Source: Paradesertivirga mongoliensis (lineage in GTDB: Bacteria; Bacteroidota; Bacteroidia; Sphingobacteriales; Sphingobacteriaceae). Taken from it: DNA of 64,000 nucleotides. A program made the position numbers and the translations under genes. Shown here in pieces: positions 28,218 to 37,862 of the stretch. The stretch lies in the NCBI RefSeq assembly GCF_024436395.1, contig NZ_JAFMZO010000003.1:248001-312000 (forward strand). Reading direction: 5' to 3'. Each line of letters opens with the position of its first letter. The stretch's first letter is position 1. The notes beneath the pieces are model-generated. The model was not told where the DNA came from. It worked only from the letters and a program-made list of their open reading frames with translations, and ran no database searches.

Positions 28218-29027
28218 ATGCGCTATCAGGAAGAAAATAATTACCCAAAAGCATTTGCCTGGTCTACAGGCTTAATGGCTTTATTCATTTTGATAAGCTA
28301 TTTGATAGTCTTTGGGATGCAGGCTCCACCCGAAGAGCAAGGGATGGGTGGAATATTGGTTAATTACGGTACTGCACCAGAAGGAATGGGTGATGATTTT
28401 ACCAGCATAGAAGAACCTTCGGTTGCACCGAATGCCAATAATGTTTCTCCGGATAAAGTGCTTGAAAACCCGCAGCAGACCAGTGACCCGACTTCAGAAA
28501 CAAGTGACAAAACTGTGGTTACTCAAAATACCGAAGATGCCCCGGCAGTTACAACTTCCAAGAAAAACACCACTGCTAGTCCATCTACCTCGCCGGTAAC
28601 AAAAGACAGCAAACCTGCCATCAATGAAAATGCATTATATAAAGGGAAAAAGAATAATGGCACCGGGCAAGGCGATGGCACCGGAAGTACCCCTGGCAAC
28701 CAGGGTGATCCTGATGGTTCTACATTAGCGCCCAATTATGGTGAAGGCGGCTCCGGTTTCGGAAACGCACGTTTAGCCAACAGAACCTCTGTTATCAAAC
28801 CCAAAGTTGAAGACAGCGGTCAGGCAACAGGCAGGATTGTAATTGACATTATCGTTGGCAAAGATGGCGAAGTAAAAAGCGCCAGGATAGGACGCGGAAC
28901 AACCATCGCCGACTACAAGTTGCAACAAAAGTGCAGGGAGGCGGTATTAGGAGCCCGTTTCAACCGTTCAGAAACCGCACCGGAGAGCCAGCCAGGAAGT
29001 TTCGTCTTCAGTTTCAAGGTAGATTAA
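28218..29027 (+). CDS. TonB/TolA-like energy transducer
   Basis: The 269-residue protein has a cytoplasmic N-terminus, one helix (about 12-32, AWSTGLMALFILISYLIVFG), a long Thr/Ser/Pro/Gly-rich linker (about 60-180) that could span the periplasm, and a TonB-like C-terminal fold (GRIVIDIIVGKDGEVKSARI, CREAVLGARFN). It is the moving arm of the ExbB/ExbD motor. Its operon barrel protein or the TPR protein are the obvious partners. Confidence 0.85.
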   Translation: MRYQEENNYPKAFAWSTGLMALFILISYLIVFGMQAPPEEQGMGGILVNYGTAPEGMGDDFTSIEEPSVAPNANNVSPDKVLENPQQTSDPTSETSDKTVVTQNTEDAPAVTTSKKNTTASPSTSPVTKDSKPAINENALYKGKKNNGTGQGDGTGSTPGNQGDPDGSTLAPNYGEGGSGFGNARLANRTSVIKPKVEDSGQATGRIVIDIIVGKDGEVKSARIGRGTTIADYKLQQKCREAVLGARFNRSETAPESQPGSFVFSFKVD

Positions 29028-29052
29028 ATAAGGTTCAGAGCTTACGCCGCTG

Positions 29053-30354
29053 ATGAATTACCAGCAAACCCTCGACTATCTTTACTCCCGTTTGCCCATG
29101 TTTTCGAAATTGGGTGTAGCTGCTATAAAAAAGGATCTGACCAATACCATTGAGTTGTGCAAACGCCTTGATAATCCCCAGGACAAGATTAAGACCATTC
29201 ACATTGCCGGTACCAATGGTAAAGGTTCGGTATCGCATATGCTCGCTGCTATCCTGCAAACGGCAGGCTATAAAACAGGGCTCTACACGTCGCCTCACCT
29301 GCGCGACTTTAGGGAGCGGATTCGTATCGATGGGAAAATGATTCCCGAAGCAAATGTGGTAGAATTTGTAAGATCTCAAAAAGCAATCATCGAAGAGATT
29401 GAGCCATCATTCTTTGAGGTAACGGTTGCAATGGCCTTTAGTTATTTTGAAGGGGAGAAGGTAGACATCGCCGTAATTGAAACAGGTTTAGGTGGCCGGC
29501 TCGATTCAACAAACATTATAACCCCACTCCTCTCTGTAATTACAAATATCGGGTACGATCATACTAATATACTTGGCAGTACACTTCCGGAGATAGCCTT
29601 TGAAAAAGCGGGAATCATCAAAGAAAATATTCCGGTGGTAATTGGCGAAAAGCAAGACGAAATAGCGGATGTATTTTTGCGAAAGGCTCAGGAAATGTCA
29701 TCACATCTTGTATTTGCGGATGCTGATTGGGCCGTTACGGTAGAGACCGAAGTCTTAAATCACAAAAAAGGCGAGCCACTAGCTATCTGTGTAAAAAGAT
29801 CCGACAGTCTTTCAAGCATTCGCCTGGAACTCGACCTTAAGGGGAGCTATCAGCGAAAAAATGTTAAAACCGTTTTAAGCGCTGTTGAAGAACTGAAAAC
29901 CCTGGGATTCGTAATATCACCAGACCACATTCTCGTGGCGCTAAAGCAGGTTACCCGACTAACAGGCTTATTGGGAAGGTGGCATACGATGAGCACTGAC
30001 CCCTTAATTATTTGCGATACAGGGCACAATGAACATGGGATGAGAGAAGTGATAAAAAATATCAATTCAGTTCCATATCAAAACCTCCATATGGTGATCG
30101 GTATGGTAAAAGATAAAGACATCAGCAAAGTTCTTTCACTTCTCCCTAAAAAGGCCAGATACTACTTTTGTGCACCTAAAATTGACCGGGCCAAGCCCGA
30201 GACAGAAATAGCGGAAGAGGCGGCGGCGTTAAATTTAGAGGGGCACCCATACCCTTCCGTTTACGAGGCACTGGAAGCTGCAAAAAAAAATGCCCACAAA
30301 GATGATCTGATCTTTGTGGGCGGAAGCACCTTTGTGGTGGCAGAAGTTATTTAA
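29053..30354 (+). CDS. folC: Folylpolyglutamate/dihydrofolate synthase
   Basis: The 433-residue Mur-ligase-family enzyme has the P-loop GTNGKGS at residues 53-59 and IETGLGGRLDSTN, and ends with DLIFVGGSTFVVAEV. It adds glutamate to dihydropteroate and to folates. It lies 25 nt after the TonB-like gene and is probably co-transcribed with the envelope genes. Its last 25 codons contain an antisense terminator for the convergent aguA gene (30281-30321). Confidence 0.95.
   Translation: MNYQQTLDYLYSRLPMFSKLGVAAIKKDLTNTIELCKRLDNPQDKIKTIHIAGTNGKGSVSHMLAAILQTAGYKTGLYTSPHLRDFRERIRIDGKMIPEANVVEFVRSQKAIIEEIEPSFFEVTVAMAFSYFEGEKVDIAVIETGLGGRLDSTNIITPLLSVITNIGYDHTNILGSTLPEIAFEKAGIIKENIPVVIGEKQDEIADVFLRKAQEMSSHLVFADADWAVTVETEVLNHKKGEPLAICVKRSDSLSSIRLELDLKGSYQRKNVKTVLSAVEELKTLGFVISPDHILVALKQVTRLTGLLGRWHTMSTDPLIICDTGHNEHGMREVIKNINSVPYQNLHMVIGMVKDKDISKVLSLLPKKARYYFCAPKIDRAKPETEIAEEAAALNLEGHPYPSVYEALEAAKKNAHKDDLIFVGGSTFVVAEVI
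30281..30321 (-). terminator. Terminator of aguBA placed inside the folC coding region
   Basis: GCCCACAAAGAT (30292-30303) and ATCTTTGTGGGC (30310-30321) form a perfect 12-bp stem with a 6-nt loop. On the minus strand it is followed by a run of about 9 T (the A-run at 30282-30290). It therefore stops transcription of aguA, whose stop codon lies 38 nt upstream, while coding for folC on the other strand. Confidence 0.8.
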
Positions 30355-30358
30355 CACA

Positions 30359-31408
30359 TCAAACCGCAGGTTCCTGCTGACTTAAGCAGTGAAAGCTGCC
30401 CAGTCCCCAGATAATTTCCGTAGAATCTATCCCAACTACTTCCCTACCGGGATAACATTGAGCAATGATATCCAACGCTTTTTCATCGCTATTTGAACGA
30501 TAAGTTGGCACAATTACATGTTTATTACTGATATAAAAGTTTGCATAAGATGCTGGTAAGCGCATTCCATCGTACACAACGGCATCGGGCATCGGTAATT
30601 CGACTATATTAAGCTGCTTGCCATTAAGAATACGCATTGTGCTCAAAGACTTTAAATTCTTCTGCAGGAGCTCGTAATTCTCATCATTAACGTCAGTTTC
30701 CACAACGCTTAAAACAGTATCCTCATTCACAAAGCGAATAGTATCGTCAATGTGTCCGTCTGTATCATCGCCAACAATCCCTTCATCAACCCATAATATC
30801 TGATCAATGCCGTAGTAATCTGATAAGTACTTCTCTATCTGGCCCTGGTTTAAATGCGGGTTTCTATTTTGATTTAACAGGCAGCACGTTGATGTAAGAA
30901 CCGTACCAGCCCCGTTAAACTCCACCGATCCTCCTTCCATCACGATCCCTGGGTGAAAAACCGGGATATTCAAATGCTTTCCAATAAGTGAGGGAACCAC
31001 ATCATCCAAATCAAAAGGCGGATATTTATTCCCCCAGGCATTGTAACCCCAGTCTACAATTACTTTTTTTATGTCAGAAGCAGGGTTTATCAGAAAAGCC
31101 GGACCATGATCCCTGCACCAGGCATCGTTAGTCGGATTGAAAAAAAATTCGATTTGTGAGAGATTTGCGCCTGCATCTTGTAAATGACGTAAAGCCGAAT
31201 CTTTCATTTGCTGATTAGCGACATTGATCCGTACTTTTTCACTTAGTGCCAGAATCTTTACAAACTGGCTGTATGCAGGAAAAACCTTATTTATTGTACC
31301 CGGCCAGCTTTCTTCCTTATGCGGCCAGCTGAGCCATGTAGCTTCATGCTTTTCAAATTCGGCAGGAAAATAGTAGCCTAATTCCTTGGGTGTTTTTGAT
31401 GTATCCAA
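30359..31408 (-). CDS. aguA: Agmatine deiminase
   Basis: The 349-residue enzyme of the guanidino-modifying superfamily has WCRDHGPAF, VMEGGSVEFNG, DDTDGHIDD with H219, and the catalytic C341 in GLGSFHCLSQQEP. It turns agmatine to N-carbamoylputrescine. The start is TTG at 31408: the codon before it is a stop and the family's N-terminal TPKELGYYFPAEF begins at once. It lies 16 nt after aguB. Its terminator lies inside folC. Confidence 0.95.
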   Translation of the reverse strand: MDTSKTPKELGYYFPAEFEKHEATWLSWPHKEESWPGTINKVFPAYSQFVKILALSEKVRINVANQQMKDSALRHLQDAGANLSQIEFFFNPTNDAWCRDHGPAFLINPASDIKKVIVDWGYNAWGNKYPPFDLDDVVPSLIGKHLNIPVFHPGIVMEGGSVEFNGAGTVLTSTCCLLNQNRNPHLNQGQIEKYLSDYYGIDQILWVDEGIVGDDTDGHIDDTIRFVNEDTVLSVVETDVNDENYELLQKNLKSLSTMRILNGKQLNIVELPMPDAVVYDGMRLPASYANFYISNKHVIVPTYRSNSDEKALDIIAQCYPGREVVGIDSTEIIWGLGSFHCLSQQEPAV

Positions 31409-31424
31409 TTAATTGGGGATTAAA

Positions 31425-32297
31425 TTAGCCTTCGTCTAAATATCTTTTGGTAATAGGTTCGTACGAATCGATTCTACGATCGCGTAAAAACGGCCAGTGG
31501 GTACGATAGCTGTCTGATTTATTTAAATCCAGTTCCTCCACATGAATTTCTTCCTCTGTATGTGATCCTTGATACAATACCTTTCCGAAAGGATTGGATA
31601 CAAAAGAACCACCCCAAAACTTCATCGGCCCTTCATCTCCGGTTCTATTTACACTGACCACGTACACACCATTTGCTACAGCATGACTGCGCTGAATTGT
31701 TTGCCACGCGTTGTACTGCTCCGTATTTACATCAACTTGCTGAGATGAGGACCAACCAATAGCTGTGGGATAAAACAAGATTTCTGCACCCATTAATGAG
31801 GTAATTCGCGCAGCTTCCGGATACCACTGATCCCAACAGATCAACACGCCGATAGTAGCATATTTAGTTTTGAATACTTTATAGCCCAAATCTCCGGGAG
31901 TGAAGTAAAACTTCTCATAATATCCAGGATCATCCGGAATATGCATCTTGCGATACTTCCCCAGATACGTACCATCAGCATCCAATACTGCGGTGGTATT
32001 ATGATATAGCCCTTCGGCTCTCTTTTCGAATAACGATGCGATGATTACAACGTTTAACTCCTTTGCAAGTTCTGCTAAAGCATTACTTGAGGGGCCAGGA
32101 ATAGCCTCGGCAAGCAAAAAATTATCATAATTTTCTTCATCGCAAAAATACAAGGAGGTAAAAAGTTCCTGCAAGCAAACAATCTGAGCACCTTTAGCAG
32201 CTGCCTCACGTGTTTTTTCGATTGCCTTGGCAAGGTTCTCATCCTTGCTGGCAGTGCAGCTCATTTGCACTAAACCAACCTTAACGTTTTTTTTCAT
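31425..32297 (-). CDS. aguB: N-carbamoylputrescine amidohydrolase
   Basis: A nitrilase-superfamily enzyme of 290 residues with the catalytic triad E44 (CLQELFTSLY), K117 (YRKMHIPDDPGYYEKFYF) and C154 (VLICWDQWYPEAAR). The context and the plant-like AguB motifs fit release of putrescine, CO2 and ammonia from N-carbamoylputrescine. Together with AguA it forms the arginine/agmatine route to putrescine; no speA is seen here. Confidence 0.95.
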   Translation of the reverse strand: MKKNVKVGLVQMSCTASKDENLAKAIEKTREAAAKGAQIVCLQELFTSLYFCDEENYDNFLLAEAIPGPSSNALAELAKELNVVIIASLFEKRAEGLYHNTTAVLDADGTYLGKYRKMHIPDDPGYYEKFYFTPGDLGYKVFKTKYATIGVLICWDQWYPEAARITSLMGAEILFYPTAIGWSSSQQVDVNTEQYNAWQTIQRSHAVANGVYVVSVNRTGDEGPMKFWGGSFVSNPFGKVLYQGSHTEEEIHVEELDLNKSDSYRTHWPFLRDRRIDSYEPITKRYLDEG

Positions 32298-32310
32298 TAA
32301 ATTCTTTTCG

Positions 32311-32318
32311 CAAAATTA
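32311..32318 (-). promoter_or_regulatory. TAnnTTTG -7 box before aguBA
   Basis: TAATTTTG on the minus strand, 13 nt before the aguB ATG. It suggests aguBA can be transcribed apart from the upstream permease gene. Confidence 0.45.
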
Positions 32319-32457
32319 AAATTCCAAAACCTAATTATCACAATAAATCAAGATACTTTATCCTTCATTGAAATTGGTCAGTCTTTTAGTGCATTTAAAC
32401 GCAGGGGAAACAGAAAAAAGGATATCTACCCTAAAATAAGACACCTACCAAACAAAT

Positions 32458-33900
32458 CTATTTTTCGGCAGGCAACAATTGTCTCCAGATATAGTAAACC
32501 GGCAGTCCGATTAATACGATAATAAGCCCGGGCCAGGTGTATTCTGGTTTAAAAACGATTAGCAGCGTACAAAAGGTAAGTCCCATTAGAATGTACAGAG
32601 CGGGCAGAACCGGGTATCCAAAGGCCTTGTATGGTCTTTCTGCTTCGGGTCTGGTCTTTCTCAATATGAATATGCCGATGATGGTGAGCACATAAAACAA
32701 TACCACTACAAATGATATCATATCCAACAAATCACCATACTTACCGCTTATGCATAAAATACAAGCCATAACGCACTGTATCCAGAGCGCAAATTCGGGC
32801 ACCGAATTTTTATTTAAGACGGATGTCTTCCGGAAAAACAATCCGTCCTTCGCCATAGTGTAATACACTCTTGCGCCCGACAGAATCAAACCATTATCAC
32901 ATCCGAAAGTTGAAACCATAATCATGACCGCAATTAAAGTGGTTCCAACTGTTCCGAACACCTCGGTGGCAACTGATAAAGCAATACGGTTATCTTTTGC
33001 AAAAGCCAACTGCTCGATTGGAAGTACCGAGATATACATCACATTGGCCGCAATGTAAATAAGAGTAACAATTAAGGTTCCGAGAAATAAGCTTAAACCA
33101 ATATTTCTTTGCGGATTTCTAACCTCGCCGGCAATAAAGGTAACGTTGTTCCAGGCATCACTGCTAAAGATACTCCCAACCATGGCTGCGGCAAAAGCCC
33201 CGAGTATCGAAACCCCGACTAGATTCACCCAGTTATCCGCCGAACTGCCCGCATCGATCCGGGTAATGTGCCGCTTCATCGTCCATGCGTCTTGCCAGTT
33301 AGCATTCCAGATATCCGAATTTGCTGCCAGAAATCCAAAGATGATCAGGCCAAAAAGCGCAATTAATTTTGTCGCTGTAAAAGTAGTTTGTATAATTTTT
33401 CCGGTCTTTATTCCCCTGGTATTAATATAAGTCAGCAGGATAATCAGCGCAATACCGACCAGCTGAGCGGCGGAGATCTTGAACGTATCGGTGAACTGAA
33501 AGACCGTGTTGCCATCGCCAAGATCTTCGTTCAAATAACCAAGAAACTTTCCGAATGCAACTGCAACGGCGGCGATAGTCCCAGTTTGAATAACTGTAAA
33601 AAAGCTCCAGCCATACAGAAAACCTATTAACGGATTATAAGCCTCTTTCAAATAGACATATTGCCCGCCTGCTTTTGGAAACATTCCGCTTAGCTCGCCG
33701 TAGCTAATAGCAGCTATTAGGGTCATTAAGCCCGTGATCAACCACACTAAAATCAACCAGCCTGACGATCCAACATCCTTAAGCATGTCTGAGCTTACGA
33801 TAAAAATTCCTGACCCGATCATACTTCCGGCAACTAATAATGTTGCATCCAGCAAACCGAGTTCACGTTTCATTGTTAGATTCTCCTGTGGTTCATCCAT
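32458..33900 (-). CDS. APC-superfamily amino acid permease
   Basis: The 480-residue protein has about 12 membrane helices and the APC start ATLLVAGSMIGSGIFIV, with GGQYVYLKEAYNPLIGFLYGW following. It should import or exchange an amino acid or amine. It is upstream of aguBA on the same strand with a 160-nt gap, so a role in arginine or agmatine uptake is possible but only suggested by position. M10 is an alternative start. Confidence 0.88.
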   Translation of the reverse strand: MDEPQENLTMKRELGLLDATLLVAGSMIGSGIFIVSSDMLKDVGSSGWLILVWLITGLMTLIAAISYGELSGMFPKAGGQYVYLKEAYNPLIGFLYGWSFFTVIQTGTIAAVAVAFGKFLGYLNEDLGDGNTVFQFTDTFKISAAQLVGIALIILLTYINTRGIKTGKIIQTTFTATKLIALFGLIIFGFLAANSDIWNANWQDAWTMKRHITRIDAGSSADNWVNLVGVSILGAFAAAMVGSIFSSDAWNNVTFIAGEVRNPQRNIGLSLFLGTLIVTLIYIAANVMYISVLPIEQLAFAKDNRIALSVATEVFGTVGTTLIAVMIMVSTFGCDNGLILSGARVYYTMAKDGLFFRKTSVLNKNSVPEFALWIQCVMACILCISGKYGDLLDMISFVVVLFYVLTIIGIFILRKTRPEAERPYKAFGYPVLPALYILMGLTFCTLLIVFKPEYTWPGLIIVLIGLPVYYIWRQLLPAEK

Positions 33901-34075
33901 GATTATTTGATTAACTTAAGCAGCTTCTAAGATATTTAAAATTAAAAGCTAAAAAAGCGTCATTTAATAAAATTGAATTAGGTGTATGTTTTACACTATT
34001 TAATTTGCAAAACTGATTTACAGTTTTAATTTTGACTTTTTCACTAAACAATTAAACTAATTCGAACGCGTATTT

Positions 34076-36286
34076 ATGCAAATTTTACAAGACAATTTAA
34101 TTTATACTATTCCATTACTGGGTATAATCGGCATTCTGGTGATGCTTTATAAATCCGCATGGGTGATTAAACAGGATGCGGGTGATGAAAACATGCGAAC
34201 ACTAGCCGGATACATTGCTGATGGTGCAATGGCCTTCCTCAGAGCCGAATGGAAAGTATTAGGGTACTTTGCAGTAATCGCGGCAATAATTCTTGCTTTT
34301 TCGGGGAGTATGGTGGCTACCTCCAGTCCGGTAATTGCTATTTCATTTCTTATTGGAGCATTCACTTCTGCTTTCGCCGGATATATCGGTATGAACATCG
34401 CCACAAAGGCAAATGTAAGAACCACACATGCAGCCCGAACCAGCCTGGCACAAGCATTGAAGGTGTCGTTTACAGGCGGAAGCGTGATGGGGATCGGCGT
34501 TGCCGGACTCGCAGTACTTGGCCTGGGTAGTCTTTTTATTGTATTCTATCAAATGTATGTGGTGCAAACCAACGGCGACGTAAACGGCCACGAAATGGCT
34601 AAGGCGCTGGAGGTTCTGGCAGGATTTTCATTAGGCGCAGAATCTATCGCACTCTTTGCACGTGTGGGAGGCGGTATCTATACAAAAGCCGCCGATGTTG
34701 GTGCGGATTTAGTAGGAAAAGTTGAAGCCGGAATCCCTGAAGATGACGTGCGAAACCCGGCTACCATTGCCGATAACGTAGGTGACAATGTGGGTGATGT
34801 TGCCGGTATGGGAGCCGATCTTTTTGGTTCGTACGTGGCCACAATTTTAGCAACCATGGTTTTAGGACGTGAAATTGTATCTGTCGACAATTTTGGCGGA
34901 ATTGCCCCTATCCTTCTGCCCATGCTTATCGCCGGGCTGGGCTTAATATTCTCTATTGTAGCCACTTCGTTTGTGAAAATCAAAGAAGAGACAGACAGCG
35001 TACAAAATGCCCTTAATATGGGTAACTGGTCCTCTATAATATTAACCGCGCTTGCCTCCTTTGTGGCTGTTAAATGGTTGTTGCCAGACACCATGTCTAT
35101 CAGAGGCTACGAATTTACTAATACGGACGTGTTTTTAGCTATTATGGTGGGTTTGATTGTGGGTGCCTTGATGAGCATCATTACCGAATACTACACCGCA
35201 ATGGGCAAACGTCCGGTAAACTCCATTATACAGCAATCGTCAACCGGCCATGCTACTAACATTATAGCAGGTCTCGCTGTGGGGATGGAGTCAACTGTTC
35301 TCCCTATTTTAGTTCTTGCAGCGGGCATTTATGGTTCATACCATTTTGCAGGCTTATACGGTGTTGCAATCGCCGCCGCCGGTATGATGGCTACTACAGC
35401 AATGCAACTCGCTATAGACGCCTTTGGCCCTATCGCCGATAATGCTGGTGGTATTGCAGAAATGAGTCAATTACCTGAAGAAGTGCGCCAGCGTACAGAC
35501 AATTTGGATGCCGTAGGAAATACTACCGCTGCTACCGGAAAAGGATTTGCTATTGCGTCAGCAGCTTTAACTTCACTGGCTTTGTTCGCTGCATTTGTTG
35601 GTATTGCCGGAATCGACCGGATCGACATTTATAAGGCCGACGTGCTTGCCGGACTATTTGTTGGAGGCATGATTCCATATATTTTCTCATCGCTTTGCAT
35701 CTCTGCAGTTGGCCGGGCAGCAATGGATATGGTACAGGAAGTACGCAGGCAGTTCCGTGAAATTCCCGGAATTATGGAATATAAAGCTAAACCTGAATAT
35801 GAAAAATGCGTGGCTATCTCAACAAAGGCGTCTTTGCGTGAGATGATGTTACCCGGCGCTATTGCCTTAATCGTGCCTATTATTGTCGGCTTTTCATTCG
35901 GACCTGAAGTTTTAGGAGGATTACTTGCTGGTGTTACTGTTTCCGGCGTTTTGATGGGAATGTTCCAGTCGAATGCCGGTGGCGCCTGGGATAATGCTAA
36001 GAAATCATTTGAAAAAGGTGTGGAAATTAACGGTGAAATGTATTATAAGAAGTCCGAGCCGCATAAAGCTTCTGTAACCGGAGATACCGTTGGAGATCCG
36101 TTCAAAGATACGTCAGGGCCTTCAATGAACATCCTGATAAAATTAATGTCGATCGTATCCCTGATTATTGCGCCCCATATCTATGCCGGTGACGATGCAA
36201 CGGCAATTAAACAGGAAGTTAGAAAAGAGATCAAGGCTGCTGCACAAAAAGCATCAATAAATTTTGTCGATTCGGAGAAACATTAG
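34076..36286 (+). CDS. hppA: Membrane-bound ion-pumping pyrophosphatase
   Basis: The 736-residue protein has the M-PPase hallmarks: [45 protein letters not shown] (in pieces at 207-250) with the pyrophosphate-binding aspartates, about 16 helices, and the C-terminal GGAWDNAKK. It couples pyrophosphate hydrolysis to cation export across the inner membrane. The ionophoric switch [10 protein letters not shown] (481-490) has A485 where K+-independent pumps have Lys, so it should be K+-dependent; such pumps in Bacteroidota move Na+ and/or H+. It is divergent from the APC permease gene. Confidence 0.96.
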   Translation: MQILQDNLIYTIPLLGIIGILVMLYKSAWVIKQDAGDENMRTLAGYIADGAMAFLRAEWKVLGYFAVIAAIILAFSGSMVATSSPVIAISFLIGAFTSAFAGYIGMNIATKANVRTTHAARTSLAQALKVSFTGGSVMGIGVAGLAVLGLGSLFIVFYQMYVVQTNGDVNGHEMAKALEVLAGFSLGAESIALFARVGGGIYTKAADVGADLVGKVEAGIPEDDVRNPATIADNVGDNVGDVAGMGADLFGSYVATILATMVLGREIVSVDNFGGIAPILLPMLIAGLGLIFSIVATSFVKIKEETDSVQNALNMGNWSSIILTALASFVAVKWLLPDTMSIRGYEFTNTDVFLAIMVGLIVGALMSIITEYYTAMGKRPVNSIIQQSSTGHATNIIAGLAVGMESTVLPILVLAAGIYGSYHFAGLYGVAIAAAGMMATTAMQLAIDAFGPIADNAGGIAEMSQLPEEVRQRTDNLDAVGNTTAATGKGFAIASAALTSLALFAAFVGIAGIDRIDIYKADVLAGLFVGGMIPYIFSSLCISAVGRAAMDMVQEVRRQFREIPGIMEYKAKPEYEKCVAISTKASLREMMLPGAIALIVPIIVGFSFGPEVLGGLLAGVTVSGVLMGMFQSNAGGAWDNAKKSFEKGVEINGEMYYKKSEPHKASVTGDTVGDPFKDTSGPSMNILIKLMSIVSLIIAPHIYAGDDATAIKQEVRKEIKAAAQKASINFVDSEKH

Positions 36287-36351
36287 AATTATCTGTATAT
36301 TTTTAGAATACTCTAAACAAAAACCAATTGTGGCAATATTAAACCTGATAT

Positions 36352-37812
36352 ATGTTCTATAAAAAATCTCTGGATCAATTATTAAAGGAATCAAAGTTCG
36401 AGGGCGGGTTAAAACGGACTCTCACGGCTAACAATTTGGTATCTCTCGGTATCGGCGCAATAATTGGTGCAGGAATTTTTACGCTAACCGGCACGGCTGC
36501 AGCTTTACATACCGGACCAGCAGTAGTTTTGTCTTTCATACTCGCTGCAGTAGCTTGTGCGTTTGCAGGCCTTTGCTATTCGGAGTTTGCGTCCATGATT
36601 CCTATATCTGGTAGCGCGTATACCTATGCATATGCAACTATGGGTGAATTTATAGCCTGGATTATCGGTTGGGATTTAATTATCGAATATTTGTTTGCCT
36701 CATCCACCGTTGCGGTAAGCTGGTCGGGGTACATGGTGAGCTTTCTGAAAGACTTTGGAATAACCATTCCGGCAAGCATAGCCCAGGCGCCTTATAATTA
36801 CGATTCTGCAACAGGAATCTTTACTCCGACCGGCGCGATGATAAATTTTCCAGCCATATTTATCATCGGAATCATTACCACTCTATTAGTTATCGGGATT
36901 AGTGAGTCTGCGAAATTCAATAATATCATCGTTGTAGTGAAGGTAGCCGTTATCCTTTTATTTATCGGTTTCGGCTTTTCCTATGTCAATATGGACAACC
37001 TAACACCCTTTATCCCTGAATCAGAAGGCCCGGGTAAATATGGATTTGACGGAATTGTAAGGGGCGCAGGTATTATATTTTTCGCCTACATAGGCTTCGA
37101 TGCGGTATCTACTGCAGCACAAGAAGCAAAAAATCCGCAAAAAGACATGCCGAGAGGCATTTTAGGGTCGCTGGCTATTTGCACAATCATTTATATTCTG
37201 GTCGGAATTGTGATGACTGGAATGGTTCCGTTTGAGCAATTAAACGTACCTGATCCTATCGCGGTAGCTGTAAATGCTGGCGGTGAAGATCTATTTTGGC
37301 TACGTTTCCCGATTAAAATCGGTGCTATTGCCGGATTAAGTTCGGTTATCCTGGTAATGTTAATGGGACAACCCAGAATCTTCTACTCCATGTCTAACGA
37401 CGGACTTTTGCCAAAAGTTTTCAGTACCATCCACCCGCGATTTAAGACACCTTACATAACTACTATAATAACTGGTCTTATAGCAATGGTAATCGCTGGA
37501 TTTGGCCCTATCAATTTATTAGGAGAACTCGTATCAATCGGTACATTGCTGGCATTTGTGATAGTTTGCGCCGGTATACTCGTGCTGCGATATACCGATC
37601 CTCAACTGCCTCGTCCGTTTAAAACGCCATTTTTTCCATGGGTACCTATTTTCGGTATACTGGTGTGTTTATATCTTATGGCCGGATTACCTTGGCATAC
37701 CTGGGAGCGATTATTAATTTGGCTGCTAATCGGTATAATTATCTATTTTACTTATAGCAGGCACCATAGTAAGGTACGGAAAGACCTTCGCGGGCCTCTC
37801 GCAGAACATTAA
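36352..37812 (+). CDS. APC-superfamily permease, CAT-like
   Basis: The 486-residue protein opens with an amphipathic stretch and then LVSLGIGAIIGAGIFTLTG, SSYTYAYATMGEF-like (SGSAYTYAYATMGEF) and FFAYIGFDAVSTAAQEAKNP, the pattern of the cationic amino acid transporter branch. About 12 helices. It follows hppA by 65 nt and ends in a strong terminator. The substrate is probably a basic or neutral amino acid; not decided by sequence. Confidence 0.9.
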   Translation: MFYKKSLDQLLKESKFEGGLKRTLTANNLVSLGIGAIIGAGIFTLTGTAAALHTGPAVVLSFILAAVACAFAGLCYSEFASMIPISGSAYTYAYATMGEFIAWIIGWDLIIEYLFASSTVAVSWSGYMVSFLKDFGITIPASIAQAPYNYDSATGIFTPTGAMINFPAIFIIGIITTLLVIGISESAKFNNIIVVVKVAVILLFIGFGFSYVNMDNLTPFIPESEGPGKYGFDGIVRGAGIIFFAYIGFDAVSTAAQEAKNPQKDMPRGILGSLAICTIIYILVGIVMTGMVPFEQLNVPDPIAVAVNAGGEDLFWLRFPIKIGAIAGLSSVILVMLMGQPRIFYSMSNDGLLPKVFSTIHPRFKTPYITTIITGLIAMVIAGFGPINLLGELVSIGTLLAFVIVCAGILVLRYTDPQLPRPFKTPFFPWVPIFGILVCLYLMAGLPWHTWERLLIWLLIGIIIYFTYSRHHSKVRKDLRGPLAEH

Positions 37813-37818
37813 CAATTC

Positions 37819-37850
37819 AGGTTCCGAAGATTTCGGAACCTTTTTATTTT
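37819..37850 (+). terminator. Rho-independent terminator after the CAT-like permease
   Basis: AGGTTCCGAA (37819-37828) and TTCGGAACCT (37832-37841) with a 3-nt loop, then a T-rich run. Confidence 0.88.
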
Positions 37851-37862
37851 CAATGTCGGTCA

